Source: an uncultured Clostridium sp. (GTDB lineage: Bacteria; Bacillota_I; Bacilli_A; RF39; UBA660). From it: a stretch of 29,847 nucleotides of DNA. Where the stretch lies: assembly GCA_945788325.1 (NCBI GenBank), contig CALZLL010000005.1, positions 1 through 29,847 on the forward strand, in the 5' to 3' direction. A program made the translations under genes and the position numbers. The notes below the pieces were generated by a model. That model ran no database searches and was not told where the DNA came from. It was given only the letters and a program-made list of their open reading frames with translations. Of this stretch, positions 1 through 5,610 are shown piece after piece; within the stretch, counting starts at the first letter, position 1, and each line of letters begins with the position of its first letter.

Positions 1-843
1 GATTATGAAATACTTGATATGGCAGATGGAACTAAACTAGAAAGATGGGGACGTTATATTTTAGATAGACCAGATCCACAAATAGTATGGAAAGATAAAA
101 CTTTTCCGTATAAATGGAAAGAAACTGATGCTAAGTATTATAGAAGTAAGAAAGGTGGAGGACACTGGGAAAATATAACTGATGTACCAGAATCTTGGCA
201 AATAAAATATAAAGATTTAACTTTTAATATTAAACAAATGGGTTTTAAACATACTGGTTTATTTCCAGAACAAGCGGTTAACTGGGATTTTATGATTGAT
301 AAAATAAAAAATAGTAATCGAAAGATAAAAGTACTAAACTTATTTGCGTATACTGGTGGTGCAACGGTAGCATGTGCTTATGCTGGAGCAGACGTGGTTC
401 ACGTTGATTCTTCTAAAGGTATGGTAGCATGGGCTAAAGAAAATATAGAATCTTCTAAACTTACTGATAGATATGTAAGATTTATTGTCGATGATGTAAT
501 TAAATTTGTGCAAAGAGAAATAAGACGTGGAAATAAGTATGACGCAATCGTTATGGATCCCCCATCATTTGGAAGAGGAGCAAACGGAGAAGTATGGAAC
601 ATAGAAGAAAATTTATATCCACTAATAAAGTTATGTGAGGAAGTATTAAGTGATAATCCGTTATTCTTTTTAATAAATTCTTATACTACTGGTATGTCTT
701 CAAAAGTGTTAGAGAATATTTTATATATGACCATTAATAAAAAACATAAAGGAAAAGTATCAAGTGGTGAAGTAGGACTTCCAATGACTGATAGTAAGCT
801 TATTTTACCATGTGGTATTTATGGATTATGGGAAGATGAATAA
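1..843 (+). CDS. Class I SAM-dependent methyltransferase, RlmI/RlmK-like (5' end cut by window)
   Basis: Probable S-adenosylmethionine-dependent methyltransferase of the RlmI-like class that modifies 23S rRNA; the substrate is inferred from family only. The frame is open to the left edge, and the residues before the first ATG (position 19) read D-Y-E-I-L-D, continuing into a family-like N-terminus (KLERWGRYILDRPDPQ). The true start therefore lies upstream and the gene is partial. The SAM-binding glycine loop is NLFAYTGGATVACAYAGAD, followed by an acidic residue (VDSS) at the end of the next strand. The catalytic-type motif DPPSFGRG lies at about residues 179-186 of the visible part. No N-terminal PUA domain is visible in the part seen. 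The stop overlaps the start of the downstream pseudouridine synthase by 8 bases, so the two are probably co-translated, which suits a shared RNA-modification role. Confidence 0.85.
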   Translation, partial: DYEILDMADGTKLERWGRYILDRPDPQIVWKDKTFPYKWKETDAKYYRSKKGGGHWENITDVPESWQIKYKDLTFNIKQMGFKHTGLFPEQAVNWDFMIDKIKNSNRKIKVLNLFAYTGGATVACAYAGADVVHVDSSKGMVAWAKENIESSKLTDRYVRFIVDDVIKFVQREIRRGNKYDAIVMDPPSFGRGANGEVWNIEENLYPLIKLCEEVLSDNPLFFLINSYTTGMSSKVLENILYMTINKKHKGKVSSGEVGLPMTDSKLILPCGIYGLWEDE

Positions 844-1513
844 TTTAAATGTTTTATATGAAGACAACCATATTATAGTAGTAGAAAAAAAGCCTAATAT
901 ACTATCTCAAAGTGATATAACTGGTGATATTGATTTACTTAGTATGGTTAAAAAATACATAAAAGAAAGGTATAATAAACCTGGTAATGTATACGTTGGT
1001 CTTGTTCATAGACTTGATAGACCAGTTGGTGGAATAATGGTTTTTGCAAAAACTTCTAAAGCTGCCAAAAGATTAAATGAACAAATTAAAAATCATGAAT
1101 TTAAAAAAACATATTTAGCAGTTTTAGATGGTACATTAAAAAATAAAAATGATAAATTAGTTAATTATTTATACAAAGATGAAAAATTAAAGAAAAGTAT
1201 GGTGGTTGATAAATCTCATTTAAAAGCTAAATTATCAGAATTAAATTATGAAGTTATTGGTTATAATGACGATAAAACGATAGTAAAAATAAACTTAATA
1301 ACAGGTCGTCATCATCAGATAAGGGTTCAGTTTAGTAATATTGGTTATCCATTAGTTGGTGATCAATTATATGGTAAAGAGAATAAAAAACAAATAATGC
1401 TTTATGCTTATAAACTAGAATTTATTCATCCGACAACTAAAGAAAAAATGACTTATCAAATATTACCAGAATGGAAGGAGTTAGAAAATGAAACAATTAT
1501 ACATAGACTTTGA
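836..1513 (+). CDS. RluA-family pseudouridine synthase without S4 domain
   Basis: Isomerises uridine to pseudouridine in structured RNA (23S rRNA or tRNA; exact target unknown). The family signature HRLDRPVGG carries the catalytic Asp, and the second conserved block is GRHHQIRVQFSNIGYPLVGD. At 225 residues it is the catalytic domain alone; the N-terminal S4 RNA-binding domain of RluB/C/D-type enzymes is absent, as in short RluA-like and TruC-like proteins. I chose ATG 836 because it overlaps the upstream stop (841-843) and the sequence from MNNLNVLYEDNHIIVVEKKP starts like other RluA domains. Upstream in-frame codons from 812 lie inside the methyltransferase gene. The 3' end overlaps the following HAD gene by 26 bases. 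Confidence 0.88.
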   Translation: MNNLNVLYEDNHIIVVEKKPNILSQSDITGDIDLLSMVKKYIKERYNKPGNVYVGLVHRLDRPVGGIMVFAKTSKAAKRLNEQIKNHEFKKTYLAVLDGTLKNKNDKLVNYLYKDEKLKKSMVVDKSHLKAKLSELNYEVIGYNDDKTIVKINLITGRHHQIRVQFSNIGYPLVGDQLYGKENKKQIMLYAYKLEFIHPTTKEKMTYQILPEWKELENETIIHRL

Positions 1514-1988
1514 TGGTGTTATATTAGATACTATGACTAAATCATATGACGAGTTAAAAAAAGAAAATATTGATATTAAAGATCAAGAAAAGGTAATGGA
1601 ATTTTTTAGAAATACTGATTGGAAAAAATTAATAGATGAAACAGAGCAAATAAATGATAGTATTAATGAAATTAAAAAAATTTGTGCTTCAAAAAAATTT
1701 AATGTTTATATATTAACGCACGTAAATTCTACTAATGAAATGATAGCTAAAATAAAATATTTACATAAGAATTTACCGCAAGTTACGGTTGTTTCGGTAC
1801 CTAAAGAAATTCCTAAAACAGAAGTAGTAAATCCATCAGCGGCAATACTAATTGATGATTATTCAGGCAACATAAAAGAATGGCAGAAAAAACTAGGAAT
1901 TGGTATTAAGTTTGTTAAAGAATTAGAAGGTAGTGATTATCCTGAAATAACTCATTTATCTGAGGTTATAGATATGTTTAATCAGTAA
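1488..1988 (+). CDS. HAD-superfamily phosphatase-like protein
   Basis: Small cytoplasmic HAD-fold protein of 166 residues, likely a phosphohydrolase on a small phosphorylated metabolite; the substrate cannot be read from the sequence. Motif I is IDFDGVILDT, with nucleophile Asp7 and acid/base Asp9. Motif II is probably the Thr in YILTHV, and the Mg-binding acidic pair of motif IV is in ILIDDYSGN. The arrangement with a short cap resembles 5'-nucleotidase/deoxyribonucleotidase-type HADs. The ribosome site AAGGAG (1475-1480) is well spaced before ATG 1488 and lies inside the upstream gene, so it is the last gene of a three-gene operon. A hairpin terminator begins at its stop codon. Confidence 0.75.
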   Translation: MKQLYIDFDGVILDTMTKSYDELKKENIDIKDQEKVMEFFRNTDWKKLIDETEQINDSINEIKKICASKKFNVYILTHVNSTNEMIAKIKYLHKNLPQVTVVSVPKEIPKTEVVNPSAAILIDDYSGNIKEWQKKLGIGIKFVKELEGSDYPEITHLSEVIDMFNQ

Positions 1989-2011
1989 AGAGAATATTTT
2001 CTCTTTTTTTT
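1987..2011 (+). terminator. Rho-independent terminator after the HAD gene
   Basis: Eight-base-pair stem (1987-1994 with 1999-2006), loop TATT, running into a T tract to 2011. It partly resembles the hairpin at 4953-4975 that precedes the second spoVS copy, suggesting that the duplicated unit includes or abuts it. Confidence 0.8.
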
Positions 2012-2204
2012 AATATATTTATAATGACTAATATATTAAGGAGGAAATAAACATGGAAACACTTAAAGTTTCATCAAAGTCAAATCCAAGTAGCGTTGCA
2101 GGAGCACTTGCTAACGTATTTAGAGAAAAAGGATCAGTAGAAATACAAGCGATAGGTGCTAGGGCGCTTAATCAAGCCATTAAAGCTATTGCGATAATAA
2201 GAGG
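2012..2204 (+). repeat. Left copy of a ~193-bp direct repeat (spoVS promoter and 5' half)
   Basis: Positions 2012-2196 match 4976-5160 base for base at a constant offset of 2964, except for one change (A at 2161, G at 5125). Three adjacent changes follow at 2197-2199, then AGAGG is shared, after which the nucleotide sequences diverge. The repeat contains the -10 element, the ribosome site AAGGAGG and the first ~50 codons of spoVS. Such high identity, including non-coding bases, indicates a recent duplication. Confidence 0.95.
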
Positions 2205-2220
2205 TCACGTCACTCCTTAA
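2053..2220 (+). pseudogene. spoVS: Truncated spoVS copy (55 codons)
   Basis: The reading frame starts with METLKVSSKSNPSSVAGALA exactly as in the intact copy at 5017, but stops with TAA at 2218-2220 after IIRGHVTP, where the intact protein reads IARGFVAPSGKN and continues 30 more residues. A Gly-to-Arg change (GAG to GAR) also sits in the conserved QAIGAGALNQA segment. Promoter and ribosome site are intact, so a 55-residue peptide could still be made, but it lacks the conserved C-terminal half (CIPAFTDI...GEERTAIKL) and is unlikely to work as SpoVS. The final residues RGHVTP still resemble RGFVAP although the bases differ, so the tail may come from a divergent spoVS-like sequence rather than random DNA. 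Confidence 0.85.
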
Positions 2221-2236
2221 ACACAGTTATTAGGAG
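2211..2236 (+). other. Hairpin of unknown role just after the truncated spoVS
   Basis: CTCCT (2213-2217) pairs with AGGAG (2232-2236), and TAA (2218-2220) with TTA (2227-2229), closing on loop ACACAG. The 3' arm is itself a strong ribosome-binding-type sequence (AGGAGGGG) with no credible gene after it. The surrounding stretch to about 2255 is less AT-rich than the other spacers and matches no RNA family I recognise. Confidence 0.4.
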
Positions 2237-2256
2237 GGGTCAAGTAGCTAGTGGTG

Positions 2257-2280
2257 AAAAGCCTTATATTTTAAGGTTTT
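2257..2280 (+). terminator. Weak terminator-like hairpin
   Basis: CCTTA (2262-2266) pairs with TAAGG (2272-2276), with AAAA before and TTTT after, and one bulged G. It could end transcripts from the truncated spoVS promoter. Confidence 0.4.
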
Positions 2281-2311
2281 ATGGATATTTATATATATAA
2301 TTTAAATCGGT

Positions 2312-2371
2312 TTAACATTCTAAAACACCCATTACATATAATGGGTGTTTTAGAAATAGATAAAATGTTAA
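2312..2371. repeat. Nested inverted repeat with perfect 15-bp stem (bidirectional terminator-like)
   Basis: The inner stem is perfect for 15 bp: 2320-2334 with 2339-2353, loop CATA, arms built on AAAACACCC and GGGTGTTTT. A run of A on one side and T on the other is typical of a terminator working in both directions. An outer 8-bp inverted repeat (TTAACATT 2312-2319 and AATGTTAA 2364-2371) encloses it. The next gene is also on the + strand, so bidirectionality has no obvious local use; a remnant of a small mobile repeat is an alternative. Confidence 0.75.
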
Positions 2372-2383
2372 TTATTCATAAAG

Positions 2384-2411
2384 AGTTTACAAAAATATAA
2401 TTATGTAAATA
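2384..2411. other. Possible Xer/dif-like recombination site
   Basis: Two 11-bp arms in inverted orientation flank a 6-bp centre: left arm AGTTTACAAAA (2384-2394), centre ATATAA, right arm TTATGTAAATA (2401-2411). The right arm matches 9 of 11 bases of the XerD arm of Bacillus-type dif sites (TTATGTAAACT). The left arm matches 10 of 11 of that arm's mirror image, but not the usual Firmicutes XerC arm. The 11-6-11 geometry is that of XerCD sites. An operator for the downstream gene, or chance in AT-rich DNA, cannot be excluded. Confidence 0.35.
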
Positions 2412-2416
2412 TAGTG

Positions 2417-2422
2417 TATAAT
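2417..2422 (+). promoter_or_regulatory. Probable -10 element for the beta-helix surface protein
   Basis: Perfect TATAAT with no good -35 at 17 bp; TTTACA at 2386-2391 is 25 bp upstream, too far. Transcription from here would leave a leader of about 65 bases before ATG 2494. Confidence 0.45.
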
Positions 2423-2493
2423 CATTAGATCAACTATTGTCGTATTGTAGTATTTATAATATTATTATAGTAGGAAGTAAAAAGGAGTTAAAT

Positions 2494-3774
2494 ATGAAAA
2501 AAAAACTATTATTAATTATAATGATTTTATTTAGTACGTTGTATATTGGAATAATAAATGTTAAAGCACTAGGTGTTTCATCATATAATGAATTAAATAG
2601 CTGTCTTTTACAGGAAAATAAATGTAAACTTTTAAATGATATATCTAATAGTTCAGACAATATTTCTTTAAATGTAACAAAAAATTTCACCTTAGATTTA
2701 AATGGAAAAAAACTAAATAATTACAGTATTAGTGTTTCAAATAATGCTATTTTAACCCTAGAAAGTACTAGTAATGGTGGTAGTATTGAAACAACAGCTG
2801 AATCAGGTATAACTTTAAATAATGCAACTTTTATTGCAAATGGGGGAAAGGTCATTGGAAGTGAATATGGAGTAAAAGCATCGAACTCAATAGTTACTAT
2901 TAATGATGGAGAATTCATTGGTAATGGACTTGATTATCATACAGCAGGACTTTTTACTACTGCTAAAACAAAAACAATAATTAATGGAGGAAAATTTTGG
3001 TCTAAACCAGGTTATAGTACAGGAAATTTCTCTGGTGGGAGTGGAGCACATTTTTATTCAAATGGTGGTGTTGTTAGCACAATAATTAATGGAGGATATT
3101 TTTCTGGTATAGAAGGTGTTCTAAATGAGTCAGCAGATATTGAGATTAATGATGGAGAATTTATTGGTGATTCAAGTGGTATATGGTTATCACATCCATA
3201 TAGATATTCCAATTATGTTCCTATGACAAATATTAATGGTGGTAACTTTAGCGGAAGAACTGCCATAAGAGTTGCAGGTGCCAACAAAAATATTATAACA
3301 GGTGGTATTTTTAAAGGGGAAAATTATGGATTATTTATTGAATGTAAAAATGAAAAACAATGTTTGAATTCAATAACCTTGAATGGTGGAAAGTATTCTA
3401 ATGTACAAACTACCAATGCAGAATTTTATCCTAATAGTGCAATAATTTTAATCTCTGATCTTGATAAAAAATTAAAAATTGATGAATTAATAGGCAATGG
3501 ATTTGTGTTATCGTATAATGAATTACTTGAAAAAGAAAGTGAATCATATGGCTATTTTAGCTATACTAAGTCAAATAATGTGTCTATAATAAAAAAAGTC
3601 GATCAAGTATTAAATAATAGTGAATTAATTAATTCAACGACAGAAAAAAATAAAAATGCTATAATATCCAACCCTAAAACATCTGATATGAACATATACA
3701 TTGCGTTACTTGTAATAGGATTATTTACTGGAATAATTATTCTATCTTCAAAAAGATTAAAGAAAATAAAATAA
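2494..3774 (+). CDS. Sortase-anchored beta-helix surface protein
   Basis: Predicted cell-wall-anchored protein of 426 residues. It has a signal peptide (MKKKLLLIIMILFSTLYIGI..., cleavage near KALG) and a body of repeated beta-helix coils carrying I-N-G/D-G-x-F-x-G-type turns (INDGEFIGN, INGGKFWSK, INGGYFSGI, INDGEFIGD, INGGNFSGR, ITGGIFKGE, LNGGKYSNV). It ends with a sorting signal: NPKTS, a hydrophobic segment (IYIALLVIGLFTGIIIL) and a KRLKKIK tail. The folding pattern is that of pectate-lyase-like right-handed helices in adhesins; no catalytic residues are identifiable, so binding or a structural role is more likely than enzyme activity. I chose ATG 2494 over upstream in-frame codons because it follows AAAGGAG and gives a proper signal peptide. 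The adjacent sortase B is the likely anchoring enzyme, since NPxTx motifs are class B substrates. Confidence 0.82.
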   Translation: MKKKLLLIIMILFSTLYIGIINVKALGVSSYNELNSCLLQENKCKLLNDISNSSDNISLNVTKNFTLDLNGKKLNNYSISVSNNAILTLESTSNGGSIETTAESGITLNNATFIANGGKVIGSEYGVKASNSIVTINDGEFIGNGLDYHTAGLFTTAKTKTIINGGKFWSKPGYSTGNFSGGSGAHFYSNGGVVSTIINGGYFSGIEGVLNESADIEINDGEFIGDSSGIWLSHPYRYSNYVPMTNINGGNFSGRTAIRVAGANKNIITGGIFKGENYGLFIECKNEKQCLNSITLNGGKYSNVQTTNAEFYPNSAIILISDLDKKLKIDELIGNGFVLSYNELLEKESESYGYFSYTKSNNVSIIKKVDQVLNNSELINSTTEKNKNAIISNPKTSDMNIYIALLVIGLFTGIIILSSKRLKKIK

Positions 3775-3775
3775 G

Positions 3776-3802
3776 TATCTAGGTTATCTAGATATTTTTT
3801 TT
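3776..3802 (+). terminator. Terminator after the surface protein gene
   Basis: Stem TATCTAG (3776-3782) with CTAGATA (3788-3794), loop of 5, followed by eight T. It separates the substrate gene from the sortase gene, which then needs its own promoter. Confidence 0.75.
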
Positions 3803-3811
3803 ATATTGTAT

Positions 3812-3817
3812 TATAAT
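3812..3817 (+). promoter_or_regulatory. Probable -10 element for the sortase gene
   Basis: TATAAT shortly after the T tract of the preceding terminator and about 20 bases before the ribosome site AAAGGAG (3831-3837). No clear -35; the position would fall in the terminator stem. Confidence 0.5.
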
Positions 3818-3845
3818 TATAAAAGAATAGAAAGGAGAAAAACTT

Positions 3846-4940
3846 ATGAAAAAAAATAGTGTATTTGATGATTTCTCCTTAGATGAAAATAATTTACTTG
3901 ATGTTATTAATACTACATATTTAAGTAAAGATGATATAAAATGGCTTAAAAATAAAAGATGGTTCAAAAGATTTATAAAAATATATACCAAAGAGTTAAG
4001 AAAAAGATATGAAGATAAAACAAAAATAGTTAAACAAATAGATGATATAGAAGAAGAAATAGAAATACTTGATTTTACTAAAACAATTGATATATCAGAA
4101 GTAAAAGAAATTGTTAATGCATCAAGTACTGCAAAGAAAAGAGTGCTTACTGAAAGAATATTATTAACAACTTTAATTATTGTGTCTACTATGATTATAA
4201 TGACACTTGTAGTAATATTATTAAATTGGTATATGGAAAACAAAAAAACAGATGAATTAGTAAATAAAGTAAATAATGCTGTTAAGATAGATAAAGTTAC
4301 TACAACTACTAATAATAATGAAAAAAAAGAAAAAGAAACATTATATTCAAAATATGGAAATATGAATATGATTGAAGTTGATTTTAATGAACTTTTAAAA
4401 ATAAATAATGATACAAAAGGATGGATAAAAGTAGAAGGTACAAACATTAATTATCCTTTTGTTCATACATCAGATAATGATTATTATTTATATCATTCAT
4501 ATGATAAATCAAATAATAAAAAAGGATGGGTTTTTCTAGATTTTAGAAATGATATAGATAATTTAAGTAATAATAATATTTTATATGCACATGGACTTGT
4601 TAATAATGTTATGTTTGGAACATTAAAAAGAGTTGTTAAAAGTAGTTGGTATAACAATAAGAAAAATCACATTATTAAAATATCTACACTTAATAATAAT
4701 CAGTTATGGGAAGTTTTCTCAACATACACTATAGAACCTGAAAGTTATTATATTACAACGAACTTTTCAAATGATAATGAATTTAGTAATTTCATATATA
4801 AAATTAAGCAAAGAAGCGTATATAATTACAATGTTGATGTTAATACAAATGATAAAATATTAACTTTATCAAGTTGTTATGATAAAAATAAAAGAGTTGT
4901 ACTTCATGCAAAACTTATTAGTAATGAAAAAAGAAATTGA
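3846..4940 (+). CDS. srtB: Class B sortase with long cytoplasmic N-terminus
   Basis: Membrane-bound transpeptidase expected to cut NPxTx-type sorting signals and link proteins to peptidoglycan. The catalytic domain (about residues 175-360) has the SrtB pattern GWIKVEGTNINYPFVHTSDN and YYLYHSYDK, catalytic His249 in YAHG, Cys344 in LSSCY and Arg350 in KRVV. At 364 residues it is about 100 longer than typical SrtB. The extra length is a charged, mostly helical N-terminal region (residues 1-100) placed before the single membrane segment (about 106-127, LLTTLIIVSTMIIMTLVVIL), so on the cytoplasmic side. A low-complexity, Thr/Asn/Lys-rich linker follows the membrane segment. Ribosome site AAAGGAG fits ATG 3846. 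Its neighbour upstream is the probable substrate; both lie between the two spoVS repeats. Confidence 0.92.
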   Translation: MKKNSVFDDFSLDENNLLDVINTTYLSKDDIKWLKNKRWFKRFIKIYTKELRKRYEDKTKIVKQIDDIEEEIEILDFTKTIDISEVKEIVNASSTAKKRVLTERILLTTLIIVSTMIIMTLVVILLNWYMENKKTDELVNKVNNAVKIDKVTTTTNNNEKKEKETLYSKYGNMNMIEVDFNELLKINNDTKGWIKVEGTNINYPFVHTSDNDYYLYHSYDKSNNKKGWVFLDFRNDIDNLSNNNILYAHGLVNNVMFGTLKRVVKSSWYNNKKNHIIKISTLNNNQLWEVFSTYTIEPESYYITTNFSNDNEFSNFIYKIKQRSVYNYNVDVNTNDKILTLSSCYDKNKRVVLHAKLISNEKRN

Positions 4941-4952
4941 TGTTCAATTATT

Positions 4953-4975
4953 GAGAATATTTATTCTCCTTTTTT
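4953..4975 (+). terminator. Terminator after the sortase gene
   Basis: Stem GAGAAT (4953-4958) with ATTCTC (4963-4968), loop ATTT, then a C and a T tract to 4975. It closely resembles the hairpin before the left repeat (1990-2011), differing by a few bases. Confidence 0.75.
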
Positions 4976-5008
4976 AATATATTTATAATGACTAATATAT
5001 TAAGGAGG
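4976..5008 (+). promoter_or_regulatory. spoVS promoter with two palindromic AATATATT boxes
   Basis: A -10 TATAAT lies at 4984-4989 and the ribosome site AAGGAGG at 5002-5008. Two copies of the palindrome AATATATT (4976-4983 and 4994-5001) bracket the -10 with an 18-bp start-to-start spacing, a layout that could bind a regulator; in such AT-rich DNA it may be chance. The same element is duplicated at 2012-2044. Confidence 0.5.
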
Positions 5009-5168
5009 AAATAAACATGGAAACACTTAAAGTTTCATCAAAGTCAAATCCAAGTAGCGTTGCAGGAGCACTTGCTAACGTATTTAGAGAAAAAGGATCA
5101 GTAGAAATACAAGCGATAGGTGCTGGGGCGCTTAATCAAGCCATTAAAGCTATTGCGATAGCTAGAGG
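4976..5168 (+). repeat. Right copy of the ~193-bp spoVS direct repeat
   Basis: Partner of 2012-2204 (constant offset 2964). This copy continues into the full spoVS gene. Confidence 0.95.
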
Positions 5169-5277
5169 ATTTGTAGCACCATCTGGTAAAAACCTAGTAT
5201 GTATACCGGCATTTACTGACATAGTAATTGAAGGTGAAGAAAGAACGGCTATTAAACTAATTGTAGAAGCTAGATAA
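5017..5277 (+). CDS. spoVS: Stage V sporulation protein S (SpoVS), intact copy
   Basis: Small 86-residue SpoVS protein, of the family's usual length and strongly conserved throughout: LKVSSKSNPSSVAGALANV, then QAIGAGALNQAIKAIAIARG, VAPSGKNLVCIPAFTDI and GEERTAIKLIVEAR. In Bacillus it affects spore coat assembly and septation; members also occur in bacteria that do not sporulate, and a nucleic-acid-binding role has been proposed. Its presence alone does not prove sporulation here. The strong AAGGAGG site fits the start. The promoter and first half are duplicated at 2012-2204, with the surface protein and sortase between the copies. The terminator stem begins inside its last codons. Confidence 0.95.
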   Translation: METLKVSSKSNPSSVAGALANVFREKGSVEIQAIGAGALNQAIKAIAIARGFVAPSGKNLVCIPAFTDIVIEGEERTAIKLIVEAR

Positions 5278-5288
5278 AGCTTCTTTTT
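5265..5288 (+). terminator. Terminator overlapping the end of spoVS
   Basis: AGAAGCT (5265-5271) pairs with AGCTTCT (5278-5284), loop of 6 containing the stop codon, then a T tract. The left arm is coding sequence. Confidence 0.75.
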
Positions 5289-5298
5289 ATATTATATA

Positions 5299-5327
5299 TT
5301 GACGTACGCTATAAAGTACGCTATAAT
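5299..5327 (+). promoter_or_regulatory. Consensus promoter with tandem-repeat operator for the toxin-antitoxin pair
   Basis: TTGACG (5299-5304), a 17-bp spacer and TATAAT (5322-5327) form a near-perfect sigma-A promoter. The spacer and -10 are made of two copies of GTACGCTATAA (5304-5314 and 5316-5326) with a 12-bp period. GTAC cores resemble the TGTACA-type boxes bound by YefM/Phd antitoxins, so this is the likely autoregulatory operator (inference). Confidence 0.75.
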
Positions 5328-5349
5328 GAAATTAAAGGTTGGTGATAAT

Positions 5350-5610
5350 ATGAAAGAATATAAAATTACTGATGCAAGAGCCAATTTATATGGAATAGTA
5401 AGTGATGTTAATGTTTCATATAATCCAGTTAAAATAGTCAATACAAAAGGTGATAACGCTGTTATTTTATCTGAAAGAGATTGGGATAGTATACAAGAGA
5501 TATTAAACTTATATAGCATTCCAGGTTACGTAGAAAGCTTAATAAAATCATATGAAGAAACTGATTGGGATAATGCAAAGGAATATGATTCTAAAGATTG
5601 GGAAGAATAA
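5350..5610 (+). CDS. yefM: YefM/Phd-family antitoxin
   Basis: Antitoxin of a type II toxin-antitoxin module, 86 residues. The N-terminal half is the YefM DNA-binding fold (ITDARANLYGIVSDVN, then PVKIVNTKGDNAVILSERDW), and the helical IQEILNLYSIPG segment is diagnostic. The acidic C-terminus (ETDWDNAKEYDSKDWEE) should wrap and neutralise the toxin. I chose ATG 5350 rather than the upstream TTG at 5299 because the latter is the -35 element itself. The stop overlaps the toxin start by one base (TAATG), typical of co-translated pairs. It probably represses its own promoter through the GTACGCTATAA repeats. Confidence 0.92.
   Translation: MKEYKITDARANLYGIVSDVNVSYNPVKIVNTKGDNAVILSERDWDSIQEILNLYSIPGYVESLIKSYEETDWDNAKEYDSKDWEE

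Noticed and set aside
2437..2493. Upstream in-frame extension of the beta-helix protein from ATG 2437
   Set aside because: It would add 19 residues before a proper signal peptide. ATG 2494 has the AAAGGAG site at the right distance.
3788..4447. Reverse-strand open frame of 219 codons opposite the sortase gene
   Set aside because: It mirrors the AT-rich coding strand of a clear sortase gene, has no ribosome site and translates to low-complexity Ser/Phe/Ile. The same applies to the other reverse-strand open frames in the window (for example 399-602, 10836-11075, 12162-12422 and 21667-21954).
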